DNA from: Bacillota bacterium
GTDB taxonomy: Bacteria > Bacillota > Sulfobacillia > Sulfobacillales > Sulfobacillaceae
DNA: 34,443 nucleotides
Assembly (NCBI GenBank): GCA_023475835.1
Contig: JAMCVM010000233.1
Span: 1-34,443, forward strand
Direction of reading: 5' to 3'
Below the pieces are notes generated by a model. The model was given only the letters and a program-made list of their open reading frames with translations, was not told where the DNA came from and made no database searches. A program made the position numbers and the translations under genes. Of this stretch, positions 1 through 7,532 are shown in pieces; position 1 is the stretch's first letter, and each line of letters begins with the position of its first letter.

Positions 1-683
1 GGATGCCGGAGACGGCTAGGAGCAAAACTGCGGCCTCCGAAAGAGCGAACAATTCCAGACGTGTTCAGGAATGTGCAGATCTAGGAGATTTCTGCATGGG
101 TCTGTGTAAATATGCTTAAGCACGTTATAGCGGGCTAATCCATCGCCTTGACTCGAGACGGCAGGGCGGATCCGCGAGTTGGAGACGCGGAATTCTCTCT
201 CATTAGGATCTTAGCCCATGCATACGGATGGGCTAAGATCTAACGAGGACCGGTCATCGCCTGGCTGACCACCCCTCTCGTTTTGAGACCCGGTGCTATC
301 CACTGAGAGAAATGTATAATGAATAACCAATAGCGGTCGCTGCAATCTTGATTTAGGTGCATCGACGACGCTCATTGACCGGAAATGTTGGGAAACTAAA
401 GCGTCGTGAACGAATCGTTGTCGTCCCGTTGGAGTGAGATAAGGGTTTCTGGACCTGTCAGTTTACACGCATGGAATGCGGAAGATTGTGAAGTATTTTT
501 AAATATACATCGGCTTAGACCATGAATGATCGTGGAAAGTAGCATATGATGAGTGAAGACTCCAAATCTCGTTGGCGTGTATCGCCGAACAAGCATTTAG
601 ATGAATTCTGGATGAGTTAAATACAGCGGAAGCAAGTCTATAGAAAAAAGGAAGTCATCGTCATAATCCTCTCACGTACATTT
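1..683. other. Intergenic region without a convincing gene
   Basis: No reading frame here has both a ribosome-binding site and protein-like composition. The only notable structures are the perfect 13-bp inverted repeat at 207-240 and an 8-bp inverted repeat at 365-372/400-407 (ACGACGCT / AGCGTCGT, 27-nt spacer). A TATAAT lies at 315-320 but has no -35 partner at the right distance. The only longer open frame is on the minus strand (396-596) and looks random. The purine-rich AAAAAGGAAG at 645-654 is the nearest ribosome-site-like element to the gene that follows. Confidence 0.6.
207..240. repeat. Perfect 13-bp inverted repeat (hairpin)
   Basis: GATCTTAGCCCAT (207-219) is exactly complementary to ATGGGCTAAGATC (228-240), with an 8-nt loop. 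No T-run follows on either strand, so it is not a classical intrinsic terminator. It could be a bidirectional RNA hairpin, a protein-binding palindrome, or the remains of a mobile element. No neighbouring gene explains it. Confidence 0.8.
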
Positions 684-1425
684 TTGACATGGCGACGGGC
701 AGTTAGCCAAGGACCTATTTGGACGGCTGCAGTTTGGACCCTCTTGTGGGGTGTGTTGTATATAGGGGGCCTAGTGTTAGTAGGCGCTGGCACCATGGTT
801 AGCGCCATGCTGCATCCCGGGCAGGGCGTCCTCTTCGGCCATGCTGCCACGGCAACCGGGGCTACGGTCATGGTCGGTGGTTTGGTCGAAGCGATCGTTG
901 GCCTCGGAGCGGGTCCGTTTCTCACCGCAGGCGTCTATGGGATTTTGTCTAATGCCGTTCGTGGCGACGAGGTGTCATGGTCTACGTTTTGGACCATGGC
1001 GGTGAAGCTCTATGGACGATCCTGGGGAATCGTGGCCTATTTTGTGCTGTATGTCTTGGGGGCAGCGATTCTTTATGGCGTGGGTGTCGGGTTTCTGGGG
1101 ATTATTGGTGTGGTTATAGTCTCAATGGCCGTTTTGGCATCTTTGCCCTGGCCGATCCGGATGGCAGGGGCTCTTTTTGTTGACCGGGCATCATGGGCTC
1201 AAAGCTTCCGGCAAAGTTTTCATGGTAGGGCTTATGGTGCCATGCTGCTGGGAATTTTTTTTGATGGGTATTGGCATGGGAGTCGTGTGGGTGGTCGTCG
1301 CCGAGCTAGGGCGAGTGATCGGCGCGGCGGACATTGCGCTGTTCTCGCTGCTTGAGTTGGCTTTAACGGTGGTGGTTCCGGTGTGGCTTTTCGGATTATA
1401 TCAATCCGAAAAATCCCTAGAATGA
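684..1425 (+). pseudogene. Multi-pass membrane protein, frameshifted at an 8-T tract
   Basis: The frame opening at TTG 684 encodes hydrophobic segments (around residues 15-35, 50-80, 105-160) up to about 1262, then turns into an Arg-rich tail and stops at 1355. From 1255 onward the next frame continues the hydrophobic pattern naturally (LMGIGMGVVWVVVAEL and onward) to a stop at 1425. The switch falls exactly in a run of eight T (1255-1262); seven T would give one continuous 246-residue membrane protein. The start is uncertain: TTG 684 has no good ribosome site, while AAAAAGGAAG at 645-654 is followed by no canonical start. I do not recognise the family. The gene could be inactivated, phase-variable, rescued by slippage, or affected by a base-call error in the homopolymer. 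No neighbours share its strand closely. Confidence 0.6.
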
Positions 1426-1873
1426 TAAGAGCCCAAGCGATTAGGAGAACGTCATGGTGGTGGGAACCCATGATGCAGCAAGGCGTTGAGACGCTAACTG
1501 CTTTAGCATCAACCCGTAAACTATGACGAATGCGCAGTATAGAGGACTGAAGCGAACGAAGTGGGTGACGCTGTCGGCTCCAATGCTCCGGCGGCCAAGC
1601 TCGAAGGGAAGGGGCGCCTCTGCTGAGAGTATTTGGTCCCGATCCAGACGCGGGTCCGGGTCGACAGGTGAGGGACCGGAGGCATCCGTTTTAAAAACTC
1701 GATGTGAATCGTAAAACCCGCGTGGTTGCGATCCCCAAAAGACGACTTGTCGGGCTTCGCCCTACTTTAGTTAGGCTGTAAGAGTGCATCTCCCATTTCG
1801 CAACCGTATACCTAGATATCGTATCGTGCCATGATCATCAGGCTATATATTGAATGGAAATATTGGAGAAGTT

Positions 1874-1916
1874 CCATCTATTGGGGTTGAGCAGTTCGCT
1901 TAAGCCCAATAGATGG
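1874..1916. repeat. Long imperfect hairpin, 43 nt
   Basis: CCATCTATTGGG (1874-1885) pairs perfectly with CCCAATAGATGG (1905-1916). Inside, after one G-G mismatch, TTGAGC (1887-1892) pairs with GCTTAA (1898-1903) with one G-U wobble, leaving a 5-nt loop. The total is 18 pairs in 43 nt. There is no T-run on the + strand side. Its function is unknown; it may be an RNA element or a convergent 3'-end structure. Confidence 0.75.
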
Positions 1917-2030
1917 GGGTGCGACACGTGGATTCACCTATTTGCAAACGGACCGCGGAAGATTAGACATCGGTAGAGGACGCCCAGCGCTGGAATCGTC
2001 ACGGATCCAATAGCCCCACGAACCGGCCGC

Positions 2031-2074
2031 CGGATTCAGGTCATTTTCTAGAACCTGACTTGAACGAGAATCCG
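2031..2074. repeat. Nested inverted repeat downstream of ClC gene
   Basis: CGGATTC (2031-2037) pairs with GAATCCG (2068-2074), and inside it TCAGGT (2036-2041) pairs with ACCTGA (2053-2058) around an 11-nt loop. It lies 26 nt beyond the stop codon of the minus-strand chloride channel gene and could shape its 3' end, although no T-run supports intrinsic termination. Confidence 0.45.
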
Positions 2075-2099
2075 TCGGGCAGGTCCTGAGAGGAGCGGT

Positions 2100-3455
2100 C
2101 TAAGGGGCGATCCGTTCCGGTGTGGGTTCCGGTTTTGGGTGGCGTCGAACCCACGGATAGGGGATGGTGGTTTCTGGCGCGTCTTCTAACGAAATGTTGG
2201 TGGGGATAGGCACCCAGGGGGATTTTTGCAAACGTACCTTTTGACTCGGATAGACACTGTGATTGCCGATCATGATAAAGGCAGGAACGGCCACGATAAG
2301 AAATCCGGGGGCTAGGCGCGAGCCGAATAGTTCCATGCCCATGATAATGGCCGCGATTGGAGCATTAGCTCCAGCCGCAGTGACCGCGATCATGCCGAGT
2401 TCGGCACCGATCGCTAATGGAATGCCAAGCACACCGGCGAGCACGGACCCGAGGGCGGCCCCAATCACGAAGAGCGGAGTGATGATGCCGCCGCTCATGC
2501 CTAATCCCAGGGTGATGGCAACGAAGAGCAATTTCCACCAAAAGGCAAGGGTCGGCACGCTATGACCGAGTAGAGCGCTCGTCAGCAACGGCAATGAAAG
2601 ACCTCCATATTGCCGTCCCACCATGAGAATAAGCAGGCTTAAAGCGGTCCCGGCTATCAAGGGGAAAATTGGTGGCCACCATCGTCGCTTGTCACGCAGG
2701 TGGTGCACTTGGCGGTGAAGCCCATCCATTAGCAAGACCAGTAAATAGGCGGCTAGGCCCGCTGCGATCCCAATTACCAACAATTTGCCGAAGGACCAGA
2801 CGTTTAGGCGGAGTACCGCTGAAGTCACCGGGTAGAACCAGTGCAGTCCCAAAAAACGAGAGACTTCGAAGGACATGACCGCGGCGGCAAACGAAGGTAA
2901 CAACATTTCGTACCACAGATCGCCGATGGCAAGCACCTCAATGCCCAAGATGGCACCAGCCACGGGAGTGCCGAAGACGGCGGCAAAGCCTGCGCCGATG
3001 CCGCAAATGACAATACGTCGTCGTTGGTCGGGGGAAAACTTGAGGAGGTCAGCGAGCGCCGATGCCAGGGCGGCACCAATTTGTGCCGACGGTCCCTCTT
3101 TGCCCGCTGCACCCCCTGGGGCGATGGTGGTGATGGTGGCCAGTGCCTTAATCGGAGCCACCTTCCAATTGATTTGGCCGGAATGCCGATGGACTGCCCG
3201 AATCACCGCCTCGGTACCGTGGCCGGCGGCGTCAGGAGCGCCATAGTGAATTAACATGCCGGTGACCAAGCCGGCCAATGGGAGAATAATGACCACCAAC
3301 CAAAGGGGCCAGGCATTAGTTAAGGCGATAGACCAAAAGAGCAATTTAAGAAAATAAGTGACCACCAGACCAACCAAGGCTCCGGTTAAAGAGCCCAAGA
3401 CCATCCATAACAGAAGTTGTCGCCCCATTAACATGGGCTCCCAAATCTTTCGCAT
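2100..3455 (-). CDS. ClC-family chloride channel / H+-Cl- antiporter
   Basis: This 451-residue integral membrane protein matches the ClC family of chloride channels and proton/chloride exchangers. Visible motifs are GKEGPSAQIG at residues 118-127, containing the gating glutamate E120, and GGIITPLF at 322-329, the third anion-selectivity motif. The first motif is GHGTEAV near residue 78 in place of the usual GSGIPE, as in the voltage-gated chloride channel subfamily of bacteria. There is no cytoplasmic CBS domain; the protein ends in a short Pro-rich tail. It starts at ATG 3455 with GGAGAT seven bases upstream, and this ATG overlaps the stop codon of the upstream small gene (TAATG), so the two are translationally coupled. 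In acidophiles such proteins are thought to help acid tolerance; that role here is inference. Confidence 0.95.
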   Translation of the reverse strand: MRKIWEPMLMGRQLLLWMVLGSLTGALVGLVVTYFLKLLFWSIALTNAWPLWLVVIILPLAGLVTGMLIHYGAPDAAGHGTEAVIRAVHRHSGQINWKVAPIKALATITTIAPGGAAGKEGPSAQIGAALASALADLLKFSPDQRRRIVICGIGAGFAAVFGTPVAGAILGIEVLAIGDLWYEMLLPSFAAAVMSFEVSRFLGLHWFYPVTSAVLRLNVWSFGKLLVIGIAAGLAAYLLVLLMDGLHRQVHHLRDKRRWWPPIFPLIAGTALSLLILMVGRQYGGLSLPLLTSALLGHSVPTLAFWWKLLFVAITLGLGMSGGIITPLFVIGAALGSVLAGVLGIPLAIGAELGMIAVTAAGANAPIAAIIMGMELFGSRLAPGFLIVAVPAFIMIGNHSVYPSQKVRLQKSPWVPIPTNISLEDAPETTIPYPWVRRHPKPEPTPERIAP

Positions 3456-3724
3456 TAGTCATCTCCTTCCCACTTCAGCGACGAGGCTTCCACTACCACT
3501 AGCCCTAAACGTTGCATGGTCCGATACGCGTCCTGGGTGGTGAATGCGGCCACAGGCAACCCTGTGGCCAGGGACAAGACTTGCTTGGGAGGATACCAAC
3601 GGTCATGTAACTGCACCGCATAGCGTACTAACGGATCCGGCGGTATGGTTTGGGTAACCTTTAGAATATCATCGACAGTAATATCAAACGATTGTCCGCG
3701 CAATACCAATTGCACCCCTATCAT
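3455..3724 (-). CDS. Small YPPK-motif protein coupled to ClC channel
   Basis: This is an 89-residue soluble protein read from ATG 3724; GTG 3715, 9 bases after AGGAGG, is an alternative start giving 86 residues. The open frame extends upstream to 4009, but that part precedes the promoter at 3755-3783 and encodes an artificial Ser-Arg repeat from the hexamer tract, so it is rejected. The segment RWYPPKQVLSLATGLP (residues 42-57) followed by FTTQDAYRTMQRLGL resembles, from memory, the N-terminal head domain found in ScoMcrA-like 5-methylcytosine restriction proteins (YPPK plus hydrophobic helix), here standing alone. No nuclease or sulfur-binding domain is visible. Its stop codon overlaps the ClC start (TAATG). 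Function is unknown; a regulatory or nucleic-acid-related role linked to ClC expression is only a guess. Confidence 0.75.
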   Translation of the reverse strand: MIGVQLVLRGQSFDITVDDILKVTQTIPPDPLVRYAVQLHDRWYPPKQVLSLATGLPVAAFTTQDAYRTMQRLGLVVVEASSLKWEGDD

Positions 3725-3757
3725 CCTCCTACTCCTACTCCTACTCCTACTCCTACT
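3725..3757 (-). repeat. Five hexanucleotide repeats forming the whole leader (tandem SD)
   Basis: Five perfect CCTACT units lie at 3728-3757 on the + strand, followed by CCT at 3725-3727. Read on the minus strand this is (AGTAGG)x5 then AGG directly before ATG 3724. Every unit recreates an AGGAG Shine-Dalgarno core, so the short leader of the small gene is a ladder of ribosome sites. Copy-number change by slippage would alter leader length and site number without moving the reading frame. Confidence 0.9.
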
Positions 3758-3783
3758 ATAAATTTTGCTGCCTAGTCTTGCAA
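3755..3783 (-). promoter_or_regulatory. Sigma-A-type promoter for small gene-ClC operon
   Basis: On the minus strand, TTGCAA (3783-3778) and TATAGT (3760-3755) are separated by exactly 17 bp. The -10 box overlaps the first hexamer repeat, so transcription would begin at about 3748, inside the repeat, with a leader of about 25 nt. Confidence 0.7.
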
Positions 3784-4500
3784 GAAGTCTTAATAGATGG
3801 ATGCATTGCTTATTGCTGAGGACTGTATTGGGGATGGTTGGTCGCTGGCAAATGCTGTCGTCACGGAAATCAGCCTTGGATAAGCAACAAATGAGTGCGA
3901 TGACCAAAATGGGCCTTGGTCGCGCATCATAAGACAAAAGTAGGTAACGAAAGAGGCCAAAATATCGACGAGTTCGACCAGAATGGCAAACGTTGCTATC
4001 GGGGGCCACGGTACTTATTTACCGATCTGTTCTGAAGGTTCTCGTGCCTCGCTTAAGAAGAATTTCATTAAGATCGATCGGCTTTGACTTGAGAGCAGGT
4101 TATTCAAGAAAATTTCTACGGAAAAGTTCGAGCTGCGCCATTTACCACATTAACGAAATAACGTAAGAACCAATCTGGTTATGGACGATGGAAAAAGCCC
4201 TACGTTTTTCATTTACCCATGGTGAGCTACCGTAAAGGCCCAGATCCACGCGGGTTAGCGGGTTTCGGGGCCGGTCCCCTTGGTGGATTACCACCCAGTT
4301 TTAGGTTGCGCTGGGTTAGCGTTAGGCTACGAATTGAAGATAACGTCCGCGCATTCCCCTGCTTAGGCGAAAGCCAAAAAGGTGTCTAATTGAGTTAATT
4401 CGGCGATCGTTAAGTTGACATCATCGACCGTGGATCCCCGACTTCTTTGGAGCCTATCGATCCTTGTTGGCGGGCATTACTCATGCCTGGTGCTGGGCGA

Positions 4501-4567
4501 ATTATCCGAGAAAGTAGACCAAAAATGACGAAGAGATTCGGTTACGCTTTGAACTTTCTCGGATAAT
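4501..4567. repeat. Perfect 15-bp inverted repeat with 37-nt spacer
   Basis: ATTATCCGAGAAAGT (4501-4515) is exactly complementary to ACTTTCTCGGATAAT (4553-4567). The arms are AT-rich at the outer ends and there is no T-run. It may be terminal inverted repeats of a tiny miniature element, a large hairpin or a binding site. No flanking target duplication is evident. Confidence 0.75.
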
Positions 4568-4918
4568 CATTATGAAACGCTCAGTCTAAAAACCTTGTTC
4601 TGCAGGGGTTCCGATCCATCGACGGGAAACCGCTCGGAAAATCATCCCTCTGGAACCGGACCACCCATCCTGGGAGTCACGCTATGCGCGGCCCGCTCGA
4701 AAAAGCTTTCCGTGGGGTTCTCTGCCTGGGGAATTCAGGCCGAATTCTATCGATATCTTACGTGACTCTCGTGACGAGACCGATCCAGCCCCACAACGGC
4801 ACCGCTGCCGCATTTCAGTCTTCAAAGATAGCTATATCTACGCTACCAAAGAATTGAAACGTACGCCTAGATGAAGACGACCAAGGCACTCAAACCTGGT
4901 CGGTACCAGTATCAGATT

Positions 4919-5215
4919 TTATAGCAGTCCCGTTTGTTCGGTAGGATTATCGGCCGCCCAAATTACCCACGAATCATTCGAAGCAAGGGCGGCTATTGCA
5001 GACCAAAAGGCGAACCAGTTTTCCTGCAGCGCTTGGGTCAGAAAGGTACGTGCTGGACCAACAGCGAGGGTGGGCCCCCAGGCAGGGCGAAGAGCCAGTG
5101 TTTCTCCGTGCCGGGGCTCGGCCAATGCTTCAGCAATCAGATCGTCAGCAAGATTCAGCATTTGGCTTGGTGTGTTCGAAGGATGAACTCCATCGAGATG
5201 TGGTTGTGGCTCCAA
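4919..5215 (-). CDS. Hypothetical protein, doubtful
   Basis: The frame encodes up to 98 residues from TTG 5215, or 80 from ATG 5161. It looks more protein-like than the overlapping + strand frames: it has an acidic helix near the start (MLNLADDLIAEALAEPRHG from the ATG) and a Trp-rich hydrophobic segment (FAFWSAIAALASNDSWVIW). No ribosome site precedes either start and I recognise no family. It may be a decayed remnant. The + strand frames over the same bases (4934-5314, 4996-5307) are taken as shadows. Confidence 0.3.
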   Translation of the reverse strand: MEPQPHLDGVHPSNTPSQMLNLADDLIAEALAEPRHGETLALRPAWGPTLAVGPARTFLTQALQENWFAFWSAIAALASNDSWVIWAADNPTEQTGLL

Positions 5216-5369
5216 ACTGGATATGCATCGTCATACACCGTCCCCCTCAAGAGAAGTTTAGCCGAAGCGGTCATCAACGGACGGCGGTTGGGGAAATTCC
5301 GAGGTAAACGATAAGGGGGAAGGCGGCCTGACCTGAGAAAGGAGAAAAATACGAGGTTTAACGATTAGG

Positions 5370-5398
5370 TTGAAAATAGCTAGCTACAGTTATATAAT
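5370..5398 (+). promoter_or_regulatory. Promoter of MFS1
   Basis: TTGAAA (5370-5375) and TATAAT (5393-5398) are spaced by 17 bp, close to the sigma-A consensus. The start of transcription would be near 5405, giving a leader of roughly 235 nt before the transporter gene. The -10 box overlaps the MarR-type operator. Confidence 0.75.
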
Positions 5399-5417
5399 TG
5401 TCTAGACGACAAATAAT
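5395..5417 (+). promoter_or_regulatory. MarR-type operator upstream of MFS1
   Basis: The core ATTGTCTAGACGA around the palindrome GTCTAGAC is shared, in 20 of 21 positions (5395-5415), with 12856-12876 upstream of marR-MFS2. Here it overlaps the -10 box and transcription start, a position suited to repression. That the MarR protein at 12968-13450 binds it is inference from the shared site and gene order. Confidence 0.75.
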
Positions 5418-5437
5418 CGCTGGTGTGACGTTCCTGG

Positions 5438-5491
5438 ATGGATCCTGTGATTTGCACAGGTTTTGTCAGGACGGCTGGCGCGACTCGATGA
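5438..5491 (+). CDS. Possible 17-codon leader peptide of MFS1
   Basis: ATG 5438 opens a 17-codon frame (MDPVICTGFVRTAGATR) ending at TGA 5489-5491 inside the long MFS1 leader. The hairpin at 5444-5460 lies within it. No clear Shine-Dalgarno sequence precedes it, so translation is uncertain. If translated, it would have the layout of ribosome-mediated attenuation seen in leaders of some drug-resistance genes. Confidence 0.25.
   Translation: MDPVICTGFVRTAGATR
5444..5464 (+). terminator. Terminator-like hairpin in MFS1 leader
   Basis: CCTGTG (5444-5449) pairs with CACAGG (5455-5460) around a 5-nt loop, followed by TTTT (5461-5464). The stem is short, so this is a weak intrinsic terminator at best, or an attenuator arm. 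Confidence 0.4.
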
Positions 5492-5642
5492 TTTACGTTG
5501 ACTTATCTTCGATAGGCATTGAATAGTACTTCGACATTCGCCTGAACGGAATCGTATGGAGAGCAGCGGAGATTCGGACGGACGCGTGACTGACACATAG
5601 ACGGTTTCGTCTCAGAACTAGGAAAGGAGTCAATAGTATTCG

Positions 5643-7532
5643 ATGGCTACTTCAATTCCTCAACGTGCCGCGCTCCATCATGGCATCGACTATAAATGGA
5701 TTGCCCTTTCCAATACCACGCTAGGGATTTTGATCGCCGCGATTAACGGAACCAGTCTGATAATTGCGCTACCCGCGGTGTTTCGGGGTATCCATGTCAA
5801 TCCGTTGGCTCCTGGGGCTACTGGACTACTTTTGTGGGTGCTATTGGGGTTTAACGTGGCAACCACCATTCTCTTGGTCGCTTTTGGCCGAATATCCGAT
5901 AGTTATGGACGGGTGAAACTCTATAACCTCGGGTTTGCTGTTTTCACGGTGGGGTCCATCTTACTCTCTCTAACCTGGGGACTTGGAACCGCCGGTGAGT
6001 GGCAACTGATCATTTTCCGCTTTGTGCAGGGTATTGGCGGAGCCTTTCTATTCGCCAATTCGTCGGCTATTTTGACGGACGCTTTTCCATCCAATGAACG
6101 TGGATTTGCGCTCGGCCTGAACCAAATTGCTGGTATCGGCGGCGCCGTAATCGGAATTGTCGTGGGCGGCTTATTGGCGACGGTGAGTTGGCGCGCGGTG
6201 TTTCTCATTAACGTGCCTTTCGGGATTCTGGGCACCATTTGGGCGTTCATTGCCCTTCGGGAAAGTGGGCGCGAGCGGCCACCTTTGCGCATGGATTGGC
6301 CCGGCAATATCACTTTCGCGCTGGGGCTGCTCGGTGTGCTCTTAGGCTTGACCTACAGCATCGAGCCGTACAAGACATATAGTACTGGGTGGCATAGCCC
6401 GTTTGTGCTTACTTCGTTGATTGGCGGCTTGGTGTTATTAGTTGCTTTCGTCATTATCGAGAATTATTCTAGCGATCCTATGTTCAATCTGAGCCTCTTT
6501 AAAAGTCGAGCATTTAGTGCCGGCAACGTGGCCGGATTGTTAGGAGCGGTAGCCCGAGGTGGCCTAATGTTCATGATTATCATTTGGCTGCAGGGCATTT
6601 GGCTACCGATTCATGGGGTCTCTTTTGCCCATACGCCGCTGCAGGCAGGGATCGATACCTTGCCCCAAATGGTCGGATTTTTACTAGCCGGGCCCCTCAG
6701 TGGACGTCTTTCCGACCGTTTTGGCGCACGCTGGTTCGGAATGGCGGGAATGGTGCTGTCCGCTTTGGGATTTTTCTTGTTGAATACCTTGCCGGTGATT
6801 TTCCCATATTGGTCGTTTGCTTTCTACCTGTTCTTGATCGGTGCCGGAATGGGGCTTTTTGCTTCACCAAACTCGGCCGGTATCATGAACAGTGTCGCGG
6901 CCCGTTATCGGGGAGTGGCCTCGGGCATGCTTTCGACCTTCATGAATGCAGGACAGATGCTGTCGATGGGCGTTTTTTTCACGATCGTGATCACCGTCTT
7001 AACCACACGTCTGCCGCATGCGCTGTTCAAGGGCTTAGTTCGTGTCCATCTTCCGGTGGCAGTGGCTGCCAAGATTTCGCATTTGCCGCCTATATCCGCC
7101 TTGTTCTCGGCGCTGCTTGGCTATAATCCGATGAAGGTTATCTTGGGACCTGCCGGGTTGGCGTTGCTCTCACCATCGAGTCGGGCACAGGTGGTTAGTC
7201 GCTTCTTTTTTCCTGACCTGATAGCTAGACCCTTCATGCACGCCCTCTCTGTCGTCTTTCTCTTTGCCATGGGCATGTCCTTGATTGCGGCGCTCGCTTC
7301 GGTGTTGCGCGGGGAACACTTTGTGTTCGTCGATGAAGAGGCGGCGAAGCCAGCGGGAGTAGATCGCCGCCATGTGCAAATGCTGGCTTTGGCAGGGATT
7401 TGGAAGGCGCGCCACGGAGCCAGAGAGGGTGCCAGCGCCGAAGAACGCAGTCGCTTAGTGCGCGCTCTCACCTTGCTTAAGATGGTTGATGAAAGGCTGC
7501 AGGAAGCTGTCAACAACACCGAAGCGCGTTAA
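5643..7532 (+). CDS. DHA2-family MFS multidrug transporter (MFS1)
   Basis: This 629-residue major facilitator protein has the hallmarks of 14-segment drug/H+ antiporters of the DHA2 (EmrB/QacA) type. It shows motif A GRISDSYGR at residues 82-90, an antiporter motif C-like GIGGAVIGIVVGG at 164-176, and SWRAVFLINVPFG at 182-194. A large extracytoplasmic loop precedes the last membrane segment, and a charged cytoplasmic tail of about 60 residues follows it. The start is ATG 5643, with AAAGGAG at 5623-5629, a rather long 13-nt spacing. It has exactly the same length as MFS2 (13479-15368) and 55 of the first 60 residues are identical, yet codons differ widely. It stands alone in its operon under a shared MarR-type operator. 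Substrate is unknown; export of a toxic organic compound is likely. Confidence 0.93.
   Translation: MATSIPQRAALHHGIDYKWIALSNTTLGILIAAINGTSLIIALPAVFRGIHVNPLAPGATGLLLWVLLGFNVATTILLVAFGRISDSYGRVKLYNLGFAVFTVGSILLSLTWGLGTAGEWQLIIFRFVQGIGGAFLFANSSAILTDAFPSNERGFALGLNQIAGIGGAVIGIVVGGLLATVSWRAVFLINVPFGILGTIWAFIALRESGRERPPLRMDWPGNITFALGLLGVLLGLTYSIEPYKTYSTGWHSPFVLTSLIGGLVLLVAFVIIENYSSDPMFNLSLFKSRAFSAGNVAGLLGAVARGGLMFMIIIWLQGIWLPIHGVSFAHTPLQAGIDTLPQMVGFLLAGPLSGRLSDRFGARWFGMAGMVLSALGFFLLNTLPVIFPYWSFAFYLFLIGAGMGLFASPNSAGIMNSVAARYRGVASGMLSTFMNAGQMLSMGVFFTIVITVLTTRLPHALFKGLVRVHLPVAVAAKISHLPPISALFSALLGYNPMKVILGPAGLALLSPSSRAQVVSRFFFPDLIARPFMHALSVVFLFAMGMSLIAALASVLRGEHFVFVDEEAAKPAGVDRRHVQMLALAGIWKARHGAREGASAEERSRLVRALTLLKMVDERLQEAVNNTEAR

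Larger units (their letters stand above)
1426..2099. other. Intergenic region with hairpins, no supported gene
   Basis: A short open frame at 1523-1714 is Arg/Ser/Gly-rich without a ribosome site and is probably chance. The region holds a small GGGC-TTC-GCCC hairpin (1749-1759), the long hairpin at 1874-1916 and the nested inverted repeat at 2031-2074. It lies between the end of the frameshifted membrane gene and the 3' end of the minus-strand ClC gene, so it is a convergent intergenic region. Confidence 0.55.
3784..5339. other. Large gene-poor region
   Basis: More than 1.5 kb without a confident gene. It contains the 15-bp inverted repeat at 4501-4567, a GGTGG-ATTA-CCACC hairpin near 4280-4293, an open frame at 4590-4874 without any ATG/GTG/TTG start, and the doubtful minus-strand frame at 4919-5215. 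The absence of ribosome sites and mixed frames suggest decayed coding sequence or a non-coding spacer rather than active genes. Confidence 0.5.

Noticed and set aside
396-596. 66-residue minus-strand frame
   Set aside because: No ribosome site, random-like composition, no neighbour on that strand.
1523-1714. 63-residue + strand frame
   Set aside because: Arg/Ser/Gly-rich, no ribosome site, likely chance.
1725-1803. Possible CRISPR-like repeat unit
   Set aside because: The GTTGCGATCCCC-type start and the GGGCTTCGCCC hairpin look suggestive, but the unit occurs once and there is no array.
3725-4009. N-terminal extension of the small YPPK gene (184-residue frame)
   Set aside because: It includes Ser-Arg repeats created by the hexamer tract and lies upstream of the promoter, so it is not transcribed as coding.
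4590-4874. 95-codon open frame, + strand
   Set aside because: It is open and protein-like in part, but has no ATG, GTG or TTG start and no ribosome site. It could be a remnant, but there is not enough to call a gene.
4934-5314. Two overlapping + strand frames (126 and 103 residues)
   Set aside because: Cys/Arg/Gly-rich composition and no ribosome site; they mirror the minus-strand frame, which looks more natural.
5402-5596. 64-residue minus-strand frame
   Set aside because: It overlaps the MFS1 operator and leader, has Ser/Arg-rich composition and no ribosome site.
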